Below the pieces are notes generated by a model. That model saw only the letters and a list, made by a program, of their open reading frames with translations, ran no database searches and was not told the DNA's origin. From positions 112,486 through 176,485 of the forward strand of contig DIYL01000061.1 in assembly GCA_002428985.1 (NCBI GenBank): DNA of 64,000 nucleotides, given 5' to 3'. Every line of letters begins with the position of its first letter. Position 1 is the first letter of the stretch. Below, piece by piece: positions 36,698 to 44,722 of this stretch. This DNA comes from Anaerolineales bacterium UBA6055. Lineage in GTDB: Bacteria > Chloroflexota > Anaerolineae > Aggregatilineales > Phototrophicaceae. A program made the position numbers and the translations under genes.

Positions 36698-37438
36698 CTA
36701 CGCTTGTTCATACAATGCTCGATTATCCCGAATATAAGCTATATCCGTTTCATATACAGCTAGATGGTCGAGATTTGAACCTGTGTCACGCATATAGGTG
36801 ACGAGTGCCTCAATCCGCCGGATAACAGTCTCAATCAAATCATTGCGTTCTTGCAAATCATATGCATCACAAAATTTTTGTAGTCGATCTACACGGTTGG
36901 GTGGCGATTTCCAGCCCATCTCATGACAGTGATCATCATGCATCAGTGGCACAAAGCGATAAACCGCATAGGCAATATCCCATAAACGTTGACCGGGAGT
37001 CGCTGTGTCAAAATCAATCATGCCAACGATATGCCCATCACGATACACACAATTATAGGGCGCAAAGTCATTGTGACAGATCACCTCATACGGTGCAGTC
37101 GGATCAACATCAAAGAAAAATTTTGCATCCGATGAAACAACAAAATCTTGCGTGATGTCATGGAAACGGCGCAACAATTGCGCTGATTCAATCAAAACGG
37201 CATCGGTCAACGTATCTGGTTGGAGTGGATCATTGCCAACCGTACCCTCAATAAATGTCAGGCGTTCGATTTTGCCATCGGTTTCAATAAAACGCGGCGA
37301 TGCATCGAAACCTTTTTCTTCCAGAAATTTAAGCAGATCATGCACAAACGGCGACCACGCACCACACTCCCGCACAACTGTATTCTGTTCGCGTCGCACA
37401 TGATTGCTATTACCGCCTGTCAGATTTTCGGATTCCAT
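36698..37438 (-). CDS. APH-family phosphotransferase
   Basis: 246 residues. The catalytic loop CHNDFAPYNCVY (H-x-D-x4-N) and the metal-binding MIDFDTA are intact, placing it in the aminoglycoside/choline kinase-like family. The N-lobe is short (247 against about 300 usual) and the typical Gly-rich loop is not clear, so nucleotide binding may differ. The substrate could be an antibiotic or a small alcohol. The gene starts 48 bases after the TIR gene stop on the same strand, so it could be part of the TIR transcript. Confidence 0.83.
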   Translation of the reverse strand: MESENLTGGNSNHVRREQNTVVRECGAWSPFVHDLLKFLEEKGFDASPRFIETDGKIERLTFIEGTVGNDPLQPDTLTDAVLIESAQLLRRFHDITQDFVVSSDAKFFFDVDPTAPYEVICHNDFAPYNCVYRDGHIVGMIDFDTATPGQRLWDIAYAVYRFVPLMHDDHCHEMGWKSPPNRVDRLQKFCDAYDLQERNDLIETVIRRIEALVTYMRDTGSNLDHLAVYETDIAYIRDNRALYEQA

Positions 37439-37486
37439 GTTAGCACTTATAACAAGATGTGTAGTAAATACTTTTTATGTTTGAGA

Positions 37487-38422
37487 TTACAGATTGTTTG
37501 TATCAATTTCATCATCTTTCTGGCGAAAATCTTTATTCTCAATAAGCAGATTTATTTCAGAAGATTCCATACGCGGAAATATTCTGGCAATTTCTGCAAA
37601 AACCTTCAATTTATTATCATGATCCGCTAAATCCCAGAAAAAGTATTTTTGCATCCATTTTCGCCACCAACCATCCCCTTCAAAATATTCGAAGGCAGGT
37701 AACCATTCACTTTCGAACCGTTGATAAAGGTAATTTGGAAAAGAATTTTCATAGCGATATTGTAATCTTGCAAGCTTTTTGAGTATATCAATCAACGTCC
37801 AACAATGTGTATATTGCCTACCATTAAATGCCGATGCATTTTCCAATATTAACTTCTGCATACTACCAAGAGCTTTCTGTGATTCACGTATAAAGTCAAT
37901 CAAAATATCTTGACTATATTCTGTTCCAATATTTTGTAATCCTTCTCCAATCCATCCAAGCACAAAATAACGACGGTGTGTCAATTCAATGATGTCAAAA
38001 ACCTGACGATTGATAACATCAATTTGTGGTGGTGTACTTCTGAGTTGTTGGAGTTGACGCTTGAATGTTGTCGGTATTTCATCAGTGCCATCAATGTATT
38101 GACGCGATGCAAGTGGCGCGGGAATTTTCTGAATATCAAGTTGTTCAAACAACAATGGGAAGACTGTCATCCCCTGTCCCATTGCATATGCCCATTCATA
38201 TGTGCAATATTGGGATTCCATTGAATTTTCTGTCATCACGACGAGCATTGCATAAGATTCATCTATAGCTGTTGTGATTTCGTCGCGCCAATTATTGCCA
38301 CCCTCAATATGATGATCATACCAGATCTCATTATCGGCAAAATCATTTTCTTTCAACCAACTGACCAATTTATCACAACGGTCTTTATCTTTGTGGGCAT
38401 AGCAGATAAATAGTTGCGCCAT
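37487..38422 (-). CDS. TIR-domain protein
   Basis: 311 residues. The N-terminal TIR domain (1-125) starts MAQLFICYAHKDKDRC, has the BB-loop region YDHHIEGGNNW, and carries Glu76 in CTYEWAYAM at the NADase catalytic position. The C-terminal 185 residues are helical, Trp/Tyr-rich and unrecognised. The gene begins two bases after the stop of a four-TM protein gene (38425-38856), and its Shine-Dalgarno GGAG lies inside the last codons of that gene, so the two are translationally coupled. An anti-phage or cell-death pair is the likely reading, in which the TIR makes or breaks a nucleotide and the membrane protein acts as sensor or effector. Confidence 0.85.
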   Translation of the reverse strand: MAQLFICYAHKDKDRCDKLVSWLKENDFADNEIWYDHHIEGGNNWRDEITTAIDESYAMLVVMTENSMESQYCTYEWAYAMGQGMTVFPLLFEQLDIQKIPAPLASRQYIDGTDEIPTTFKRQLQQLRSTPPQIDVINRQVFDIIELTHRRYFVLGWIGEGLQNIGTEYSQDILIDFIRESQKALGSMQKLILENASAFNGRQYTHCWTLIDILKKLARLQYRYENSFPNYLYQRFESEWLPAFEYFEGDGWWRKWMQKYFFWDLADHDNKLKVFAEIARIFPRMESSEINLLIENKDFRQKDDEIDTNNL

Positions 38423-38424
38423 TG

Positions 38425-38856
38425 TTATTCGTTCTCCTTTCCTTGAGTATCTTCCAATCGCTTTTCAAGATTCTTTTCGCTGAAATTTATTACGAGTGTG
38501 GTGTAGCCAATAATTACGGTCGCTGCTTCAAGGTATGAGTTCTCTGCATTTGTATACCACATTAGTGCAGCAAACCCTGTAAATCCAATACTCAACCCCT
38601 TCATAATTTTGAGGCTTCTACGTGAAAACTTAGTGTCAAATCTGAAAACACTTAGTAGCCACGGATAGCTAAAGATAGTCAAAAAATAACCTAAAGTATT
38701 TAACGTTAGTTTTCCTTCCGGCAAATATTTCTCATGCTCGAATGCATTGCCAATAATTGCAAACAACGAAACTAGATATAACCCTGACGTTGCAATCAGA
38801 ATTATAGGTTGTATGTCATTCCACTTATTTTTTAGTTTATTGAAATTAGATTCCAT
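38425..38856 (-). CDS. Four-TM membrane protein coupled to TIR gene
   Basis: 143 residues with four predicted helices at about 17-37, 51-70, 83-101 and 109-127, short loops, and a charged Glu/Lys-rich C-terminal tail (EKNLEKRLEDTQGKENE) that should face the cytoplasm. No family is recognised, and it does not look like the two-TM SLATT effectors. Close coupling with the downstream TIR gene suggests the two proteins work together at the membrane. Confidence 0.72.
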   Translation of the reverse strand: MESNFNKLKNKWNDIQPIILIATSGLYLVSLFAIIGNAFEHEKYLPEGKLTLNTLGYFLTIFSYPWLLSVFRFDTKFSRRSLKIMKGLSIGFTGFAALMWYTNAENSYLEAATVIIGYTTLVINFSEKNLEKRLEDTQGKENE

Positions 38857-38945
38857 ATCTCACTCTCTATAACTGATATATGTAAAGAATAACATAATGA
38901 GTGATATAGAAAACCCCTATCGCTTAGGGGTTTGTGGGAATCTGA

Positions 38946-40280
38946 CTAAGGATTATACGTCTGAATACGATGAGTGTTGTCACGCTGACGCAGGCGTTCC
39001 ATCTGGGGTAACACATGATCCAAAATTTCGCCTTTATCGAGGGTTTTGTGTTGGCGGTCTTGCATAATCACCTGCCCATCACAAATCACCGTCTGAACAT
39101 CTCCCGCGCGGGTATTATAAACAAGGCTGGCAGTCACACTATTGAGGGGCTGATGATGAATTCCTGACACATCGACCAAAATCACATCAGCGAGTTTGCC
39201 CACCGCTAAGTCACCGAGGTCATCACCTTGCCCATAGACTTGTGCGCTTTCTTGAGTCGCAATCGTCAACGCCTGCGGAATCGTTAGATTTTCGGCATCT
39301 TCGGTGAGTTGCTTTTGTCCCATCGCTGTCAGTCGCATCGACTCCCATAAATCGAGCGTGTTGTTACTGACTGCACCGTCTGTGCCGAGTCCGACAGGTA
39401 AGCCCATCTTGCGATACTCGACGAGATTAGCGTATCCCATACCCAATTTGGCGTATGTTTTCGGACATTGTGCGATGCCGACAGGGGCAGTTGCAATGCT
39501 CAAAACTTCGAGGTCGTTGGGTGTCGCGCCGATGACATGCGCCAGAATCGTCGGTGCTGTGAGAATGCCTGTTTCTTCCAATACTTCGATTGGGGTCTGT
39601 CCGCGCCGTTCTAAGCTAGCTTGTGTCTGAGCAATTGTTTCAGCGACATGAATATGAATACCCGCGCCGATTTCCTCAGCTTTTTGGGCTGTTGCTTTTA
39701 AGAAGTCATCCTCACAGGTATACGGTGCATGGGGTGCTAGAATTGTGCGGATGCGACCGTTGGCTTGACCATTCCAGCGTTGCACAAAATCGGCGGTGTC
39801 GTCAATTTGCCCCATGCCATTGCTACTAAACATCGCCTGTCCGAGTAGCGCGCGGGTGCCTGCTTTTTCGACCGCCCGTGCCGCATAATCCATATGCCAA
39901 TAATGATCACTAACTGCCGTAATCCCTGCTTCAATCATCTCCATCAGACCGAGTTGCATCCCCCAGAAAACATCATCGGGTGTCAGATTATTTTCGAGTG
40001 GCCAAATATAATCGTTGAACCAACTATCTAGATTGACATCTTCGCCCATCCCGCGCCACAACACCATCGGTACATGCGCATGTGTGTTGATAAATCCGGG
40101 CATTGCCACCTGACCATCAGCATCAAGTACAGTTTTTGCATGTGACGGGTCAAGTTCGCCTGTCGGTTGGATCGCTGTAATGCGGTTGCCCTCAATTAGG
40201 ATGTCATGCTCATTTAGAATCGTTGCGGTTTCGTCTTTGAGTTGTAAAACACGTGCTGACCGAATCAGAATATCGACCAT
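38946..40280 (-). CDS. mtaD: 5-methylthioadenosine/S-adenosylhomocysteine deaminase
   Basis: 444 residues from the ATG at 40280 (the frame extends to 40328 without better support). An amidohydrolase with metal ligands in NTHAHVP, HIHVAE, AHVIGA and LGTDGAVSNN, the pattern of the MtaD/TrzN-like group. It converts 5-methylthioadenosine or S-adenosylhomocysteine to the inosine form, recycling the methyl cycle. It carries the WRGMGEDVNLDSWF loop typical of these deaminases. It is divergent from the TIR-NB-ARC gene. Confidence 0.88.
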   Translation of the reverse strand: MVDILIRSARVLQLKDETATILNEHDILIEGNRITAIQPTGELDPSHAKTVLDADGQVAMPGFINTHAHVPMVLWRGMGEDVNLDSWFNDYIWPLENNLTPDDVFWGMQLGLMEMIEAGITAVSDHYWHMDYAARAVEKAGTRALLGQAMFSSNGMGQIDDTADFVQRWNGQANGRIRTILAPHAPYTCEDDFLKATAQKAEEIGAGIHIHVAETIAQTQASLERRGQTPIEVLEETGILTAPTILAHVIGATPNDLEVLSIATAPVGIAQCPKTYAKLGMGYANLVEYRKMGLPVGLGTDGAVSNNTLDLWESMRLTAMGQKQLTEDAENLTIPQALTIATQESAQVYGQGDDLGDLAVGKLADVILVDVSGIHHQPLNSVTASLVYNTRAGDVQTVICDGQVIMQDRQHKTLDKGEILDHVLPQMERLRQRDNTHRIQTYNP

Positions 40281-40409
40281 GGTTGCCTCATTTCGTATAT
40301 GCGGATGACTATAGGGATAGTGTAGCATATCGTAACGCCAAACCCTTTACCTGCATCCCCAAAATCATGTTAGACTTTATAGATACTGCTTTACAAACTG
40401 GAGCATCGC

Positions 40410-43211
40410 ATGACAGAAAAACCATCCATTTTTATCTCATATGGACGTGGTGACGATCACGCCGATTTCAACGACCCCGATAAATCATTTTTGCGCAAAC
40501 TCTATACTGATCTAAAATCAGCAGGATACAACGTCTGGTGGGATAGAGAGTCGATGCCAGCGCGCGGGCTGACATTTATTGATGAGATCAAAAGTGCGAT
40601 TACAGAACATGATCGGTTAATTTTGATTGTTGGCCCCCATGCGATCGGCTCAGCATACGTCCGCTATGAATGGCAACATGCCCTCAGTTTGTGCAAGCCA
40701 ATTATTCCGATTTTGCTCAAGCGTGATCCTGATATTGCTGACGATAAAGATCAATACGATCAAATTCCGGCGGAGCTAAAAAATTATCACACCCTCAATG
40801 CGCTCGAATGGTCGACTGATGGCGACGCATATGACCGCATGCTAGCCGAACTTGACCGCGTTCTAGGCGATGAGTCCACATTAGGAGCTGTACACAATAT
40901 TCCGAGTTATCCTCCCGGTTATGTGCAACGGGACGGCTTCAATGCGATACAAGAACAATTACTAATGAAAACTGATGCGGATAATGCGCCTATTGTGATT
41001 GCCCCGCACGAGCAAATCACAACCGTACAAGGTGCGGGCGGGATTGGCAAAACAGTGCTCGCCAGTGCTATCGGGCAATCGTGTTTGATACGACGACATT
41101 TTAAAGACGGTGTGTATTGGGTGCGTCTAGGGAAATGGGAGGATGTCGATGTTGTATCACGGCAATCGGCGTTAGGATTGGCACTCGGCGATAAAGACAC
41201 AGCCGCCTATATGGATGCTGAGGGCGGAAAGATGCGCCTGAGCGGGTTGTTACACGATAAACAGGTGTTGATTATCCTCGATGATGTGTGGGATAGTCGC
41301 CAAATCAAGGCATTTGATATTTTGGGGCGTAATTGTCGCATGTTGATTACCTCCCGTCAGCGTAATCTGGTACGGGGTGTCACCGCGCATCAGCTGAACA
41401 AACTGAGCGCAACTGAAGGCATTGCATTAATCGGAGGGTGGCTCAAGCGTGATCCCGATGCTGATAACCCCAACCAAGCTGAAGAACGACGCATCCTTGA
41501 ACTAGTTGACGGATATACACTAGCGGTTGCGATTGCAGGTGCCAAGCTAGCCGACAATAAAGCAGGTTATAGCCACAGTAGTCTGATTGAACGCCTCGAA
41601 GCAGGGCGTTTGTTTCAAGACCTGACCTTAGGCAGAGGCGAACTACGCAACGAAAGTCTAGAAGTCGCGATTAAACTGAGCTACGACGACCTGACCGAAT
41701 CCGATCAACGACGCTTCCGGCAATTAGGGGTACTCGCACCATCAATCAACTTTGATTTACCCCTCATCCAAGCGATTTGGGATGACAGCAAATTTGATGC
41801 AGAAGATGCGCTTAACCGCTTAGTCAATAGCGCACTACTGGATCGCGATAAGGATAATGAACGCTGGGAACAACATAGCATCTTACGCGCCTATGCCGAA
41901 GCATTACTGAGTGACGACGAAGAACATGCCGCATTTGAACGTTATGTCCGGCATATTACCAGCATTGCCCAATTCGACGACTTGCCGATGGAAGACTGGG
42001 ACACCACCATTGGACCGGATTACCCGCATATTGACTATCTTGGGGATACCTTAACTGAGCATTGCAAGCAAGACCGATCAAAATACCAAGACATAACAGC
42101 TGACTTTATATGGGCGGTTGGAGACTATGTAGGTGGCCGCCCTGTATTGAAGGACAGGGAATTACATGGTCTGACCTGGTTAGAATTAGTATATCAGCTT
42201 TATTTGAAAACAGATCAACAAGATCGACAGGCGACCACTCTTAACTATATAGGTAGGGCATATAAGGAACTCGGTGAACTAAATAAGGCATTAGACTATT
42301 TTCAGCAAGCGTTAGGGATTTATCGTGAAGTCGTCGATAAATTGGGGGAAGCCGATACACTTCACGACATCGGCAGTATCTGGAAAACTCGTGGTGAGCT
42401 AGATACTGCGTTAGACTATTACCAAAAAGCATTACCGATGCAGCGAATAGTTGGTGATAAATCAGGTGAAGCGACAACCCTTAATGATATTGGCAGTATA
42501 TGGTCTCAACGTGGTGAGTCAAATAAGTCGTTAGACTATTTTCAGCAAGCATCGCTAATTTATCTTGAAATTGGTAATAAACTGGGTGAAGCGACAACAC
42601 TCAACAACATTGGCGGTATATGGGATACACGCGGTGATCTAGGTCAGGCGTTAGACTATTACGAGCAGGCATTGTCGATTCATCGTGAAGTAGGGGCTAA
42701 ATCAGGGGAAGCGACAACACTCAACAACATCGGCGGTATCTGGTATATACGTGGTGAGCTAGACAAGGCGTTGGATTATTATCAACAATCGCTAAAAATT
42801 AGTCATGAAATTGGAGCAGTCGCTACTGAGGCAGGGGGACACGACAATCTGAGCACAACTTATAAAAAGATGGGGCTAATTGATGAAGCGATCCAAAACG
42901 TTAAACAAGCGATCATTTTATTAGAATCGAAAAACTTATCTCAGACTTATGGTGGAACAAAAATTGAAGAGTTGCACGCTCGCTTGAAACGTTGGGAGCG
43001 TGAAAAACTTGCCCAATTCAAAGCCCCGACTTCGTTGCAACCCCAATCGAAAGCATCCAATGACATGACGCAACAGTTCATTGATGAGATGGTGAAGGCG
43101 CTCGAATCTCTATATAAGAGGCGTGGTGAAAAGGGTGTGCGTCGACAACTCACAAAAGATAAAGTTGCTGATGCGATGATTGAGGTGATTTTGCAGCGGT
43201 TGCGGGGGTAA
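40410..43211 (+). CDS. TIR - NB-ARC - TPR STAND protein
   Basis: 933 residues. The TIR domain is residues 5-150 (IFISYGRG start; Glu87 in VRYEWQHAL at the catalytic site). The NB-ARC ATPase follows, with P-loop GAGGIGKT 208-215, Walker B LIILDDVW 287-294, the sensor ITSR 313-316 and a winged helix at about 430-490. About six TPRs then lie at 605-830, five spaced at exactly 40 residues. The C-terminus is a basic, coiled-coil-like tail. This is the bacterial counterpart of TIR-NBS resistance proteins: ligand binding to the TPRs would oligomerise the ATPase and switch on TIR NADase activity, giving abortive defence against phage. Confidence 0.9.
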   Translation: MTEKPSIFISYGRGDDHADFNDPDKSFLRKLYTDLKSAGYNVWWDRESMPARGLTFIDEIKSAITEHDRLILIVGPHAIGSAYVRYEWQHALSLCKPIIPILLKRDPDIADDKDQYDQIPAELKNYHTLNALEWSTDGDAYDRMLAELDRVLGDESTLGAVHNIPSYPPGYVQRDGFNAIQEQLLMKTDADNAPIVIAPHEQITTVQGAGGIGKTVLASAIGQSCLIRRHFKDGVYWVRLGKWEDVDVVSRQSALGLALGDKDTAAYMDAEGGKMRLSGLLHDKQVLIILDDVWDSRQIKAFDILGRNCRMLITSRQRNLVRGVTAHQLNKLSATEGIALIGGWLKRDPDADNPNQAEERRILELVDGYTLAVAIAGAKLADNKAGYSHSSLIERLEAGRLFQDLTLGRGELRNESLEVAIKLSYDDLTESDQRRFRQLGVLAPSINFDLPLIQAIWDDSKFDAEDALNRLVNSALLDRDKDNERWEQHSILRAYAEALLSDDEEHAAFERYVRHITSIAQFDDLPMEDWDTTIGPDYPHIDYLGDTLTEHCKQDRSKYQDITADFIWAVGDYVGGRPVLKDRELHGLTWLELVYQLYLKTDQQDRQATTLNYIGRAYKELGELNKALDYFQQALGIYREVVDKLGEADTLHDIGSIWKTRGELDTALDYYQKALPMQRIVGDKSGEATTLNDIGSIWSQRGESNKSLDYFQQASLIYLEIGNKLGEATTLNNIGGIWDTRGDLGQALDYYEQALSIHREVGAKSGEATTLNNIGGIWYIRGELDKALDYYQQSLKISHEIGAVATEAGGHDNLSTTYKKMGLIDEAIQNVKQAIILLESKNLSQTYGGTKIEELHARLKRWEREKLAQFKAPTSLQPQSKASNDMTQQFIDEMVKALESLYKRRGEKGVRRQLTKDKVADAMIEVILQRLRG
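42241..42840 (+). repeat. Five tandem 120-bp TPR-coding repeats
   Basis: Units begin at 42241, 42361, 42481, 42601 and 42721. Each encodes one 40-residue TPR (motifs such as NNIGGIW and ALDYYQQAL). The units at 42601 and 42721 are the most alike. The even spacing and high similarity show recent duplication and allow copy number to change by recombination. Confidence 0.82.
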
Positions 43212-43316
43212 TATCACGCTCACCCTACGCGACTGCACCGCCACCCCACCGTCTGACGCACGATGCGACAATCTGTGATAGGCTTCATGTATATACGCAA
43301 CCGATGGAGCACCATC

Positions 43317-44639
43317 ATGAAACGCCTATGGATTATCGTCTGCTTATTCACGCTCACAGCTGTGGGATTTGCACAAGATGCCACACCCGAACCCGACTCA
43401 ATTGCCGATCCGATGCCACTCGTCGATGAAGGCGAGTATGACATCATCAATGTGTTGCTGATTGGGGTCGCCAACGAAAATTTACAGCGTCCGGGATTAG
43501 CGGATTCGCTAATGGTGGTGTCGATAAATCGCGATTTGGGATTGGTGTCGGTGCTATCGTTACCGCGTGACCTATGGGTGTACGTCGACGGGCATGGCAT
43601 GAGCAAGCTCAACACAGCGCACTTCTACGGTGAAGCAGATTCTGATCCGGATATAACGGGCGTGACCCTCCTCAAACAGACGATTCTGTATAACTTCGGG
43701 ATCGAGATTGATTATTATGCGCGTATCAATTTTCTCGGATTAAAGTCGATTATTAATACGTTAGGTGGTGTGTGGATTACGGTCGATTGTACCCTGCAAG
43801 ATTGGAAAATTATCGATCCCTACGGCAATATACACGATGAAGAAAATTGGGAGTTATTCACATTGCAGGCGGGTGTGCGTCTACTCGATGGTGAGACGGC
43901 GTTATGGTATGCGCGTAGTCGGCGTACGAGTAGTGACCTTGACCGCAGTCGTCGCCAGCAAGATATTTTACGCGCAATTTGGCGCACCTTCCAACGGCAT
44001 GAATTACTGACTGATTTGCCGACCCTCTTCCAGCAATTTTCTGAGGCAGTCGATACCGATATGACACCCGATGTATTGTTCAGCCTTGCGCCACTCTCAT
44101 TAAGCACAAGCACAGGCGATGTCAATTATTTGCGGATGCGCGTTCATCATGAGATTGAAAATGCATTTTCCGAGGGCGAAGGTCGCGCTATCTTTGAGAT
44201 GAATCGTGATGAAATGGCGACACTGATACAGAATCTTGTCCTGCCACGATCAAACAGCCAACTCGCAACGACACATCCCACTGTCGCAGTGGTCAACGCT
44301 ACCGGCACACAAATTATCGACTGGGCATTAATTGCTGTTCATCGCCTCGAATTAGAAGGGTTTAATGCATTCATTCTCGATGAGCCGACCAACTTCCGCA
44401 ATTGGAATCATATTATTGATTATACGGGCGATGATAAAGGCAATCCGATTGGCACGATTCAACGCACACTACGTGTCACCGATGACGGAGTAAGTGTCGA
44501 ACCCGACCCTGACCGTGACTATGACTATAAAGTGTATATCGGGATCAACTACGGACAATTTATGTGTACCCGCCCGATTATGCCACCTGTGCCAATCGAT
44601 GAAGATGGCGATGTCATTGCCGAGTCATCTAGTGGATAA
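43317..44639 (+). CDS. LytR-CpsA-Psr (LCP) family protein
   Basis: 440 residues from the ATG at 43317 (GGAG seven bases upstream). A signal peptide ending in TAVGFAQ precedes the LCP domain: NVLLIGVANE, SLMVVSINRD, VSVLSLPRDLWV, LNTAHFYGE, and the catalytic arginines in ARSRRTSSDLDRSRRQQ. A LytR_C-type domain (TVAVVNATGTQIIDWAL) forms the C-terminus. LCP enzymes transfer glycopolymers from undecaprenyl carriers to peptidoglycan or proteins at the outer face of the membrane. Convergent terminators follow. Confidence 0.88.
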   Translation: MKRLWIIVCLFTLTAVGFAQDATPEPDSIADPMPLVDEGEYDIINVLLIGVANENLQRPGLADSLMVVSINRDLGLVSVLSLPRDLWVYVDGHGMSKLNTAHFYGEADSDPDITGVTLLKQTILYNFGIEIDYYARINFLGLKSIINTLGGVWITVDCTLQDWKIIDPYGNIHDEENWELFTLQAGVRLLDGETALWYARSRRTSSDLDRSRRQQDILRAIWRTFQRHELLTDLPTLFQQFSEAVDTDMTPDVLFSLAPLSLSTSTGDVNYLRMRVHHEIENAFSEGEGRAIFEMNRDEMATLIQNLVLPRSNSQLATTHPTVAVVNATGTQIIDWALIAVHRLELEGFNAFILDEPTNFRNWNHIIDYTGDDKGNPIGTIQRTLRVTDDGVSVEPDPDRDYDYKVYIGINYGQFMCTRPIMPPVPIDEDGDVIAESSSG

Positions 44640-44641
44640 AA

Positions 44642-44672
44642 AAACACCAACCGCTATGATTGGTGTTTCTGC
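44642..44672 (+). terminator. Terminator of LCP gene
   Basis: AAACACCAA (44642-44650) pairs with TTGGTGTTT (44660-44668), right after the stop, and ends in TTTCT. Confidence 0.7.
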
Positions 44673-44674
44673 AT

Positions 44675-44710
44675 ACAAAAAATTGAGGGCAAATCCACGG
44701 TTCGCCCTCA
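44675..44710 (-). terminator. Terminator of propeller gene 44723-46306
   Basis: On the minus strand TGAGGGC pairs with GCCCTCA (44684-44690 and 44704-44710) and is followed by a run of six T. A second, separate terminator serves the opposite strand at 44642. Confidence 0.75.
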
Positions 44711-44722
44711 CAATGTTCGAAA

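Noticed and set aside
42241..42840. Regular 120-bp repeat considered as a CRISPR or satellite array
   Set aside because: The repeats are in frame and encode TPR motifs inside a single long gene; there are no unique spacers.
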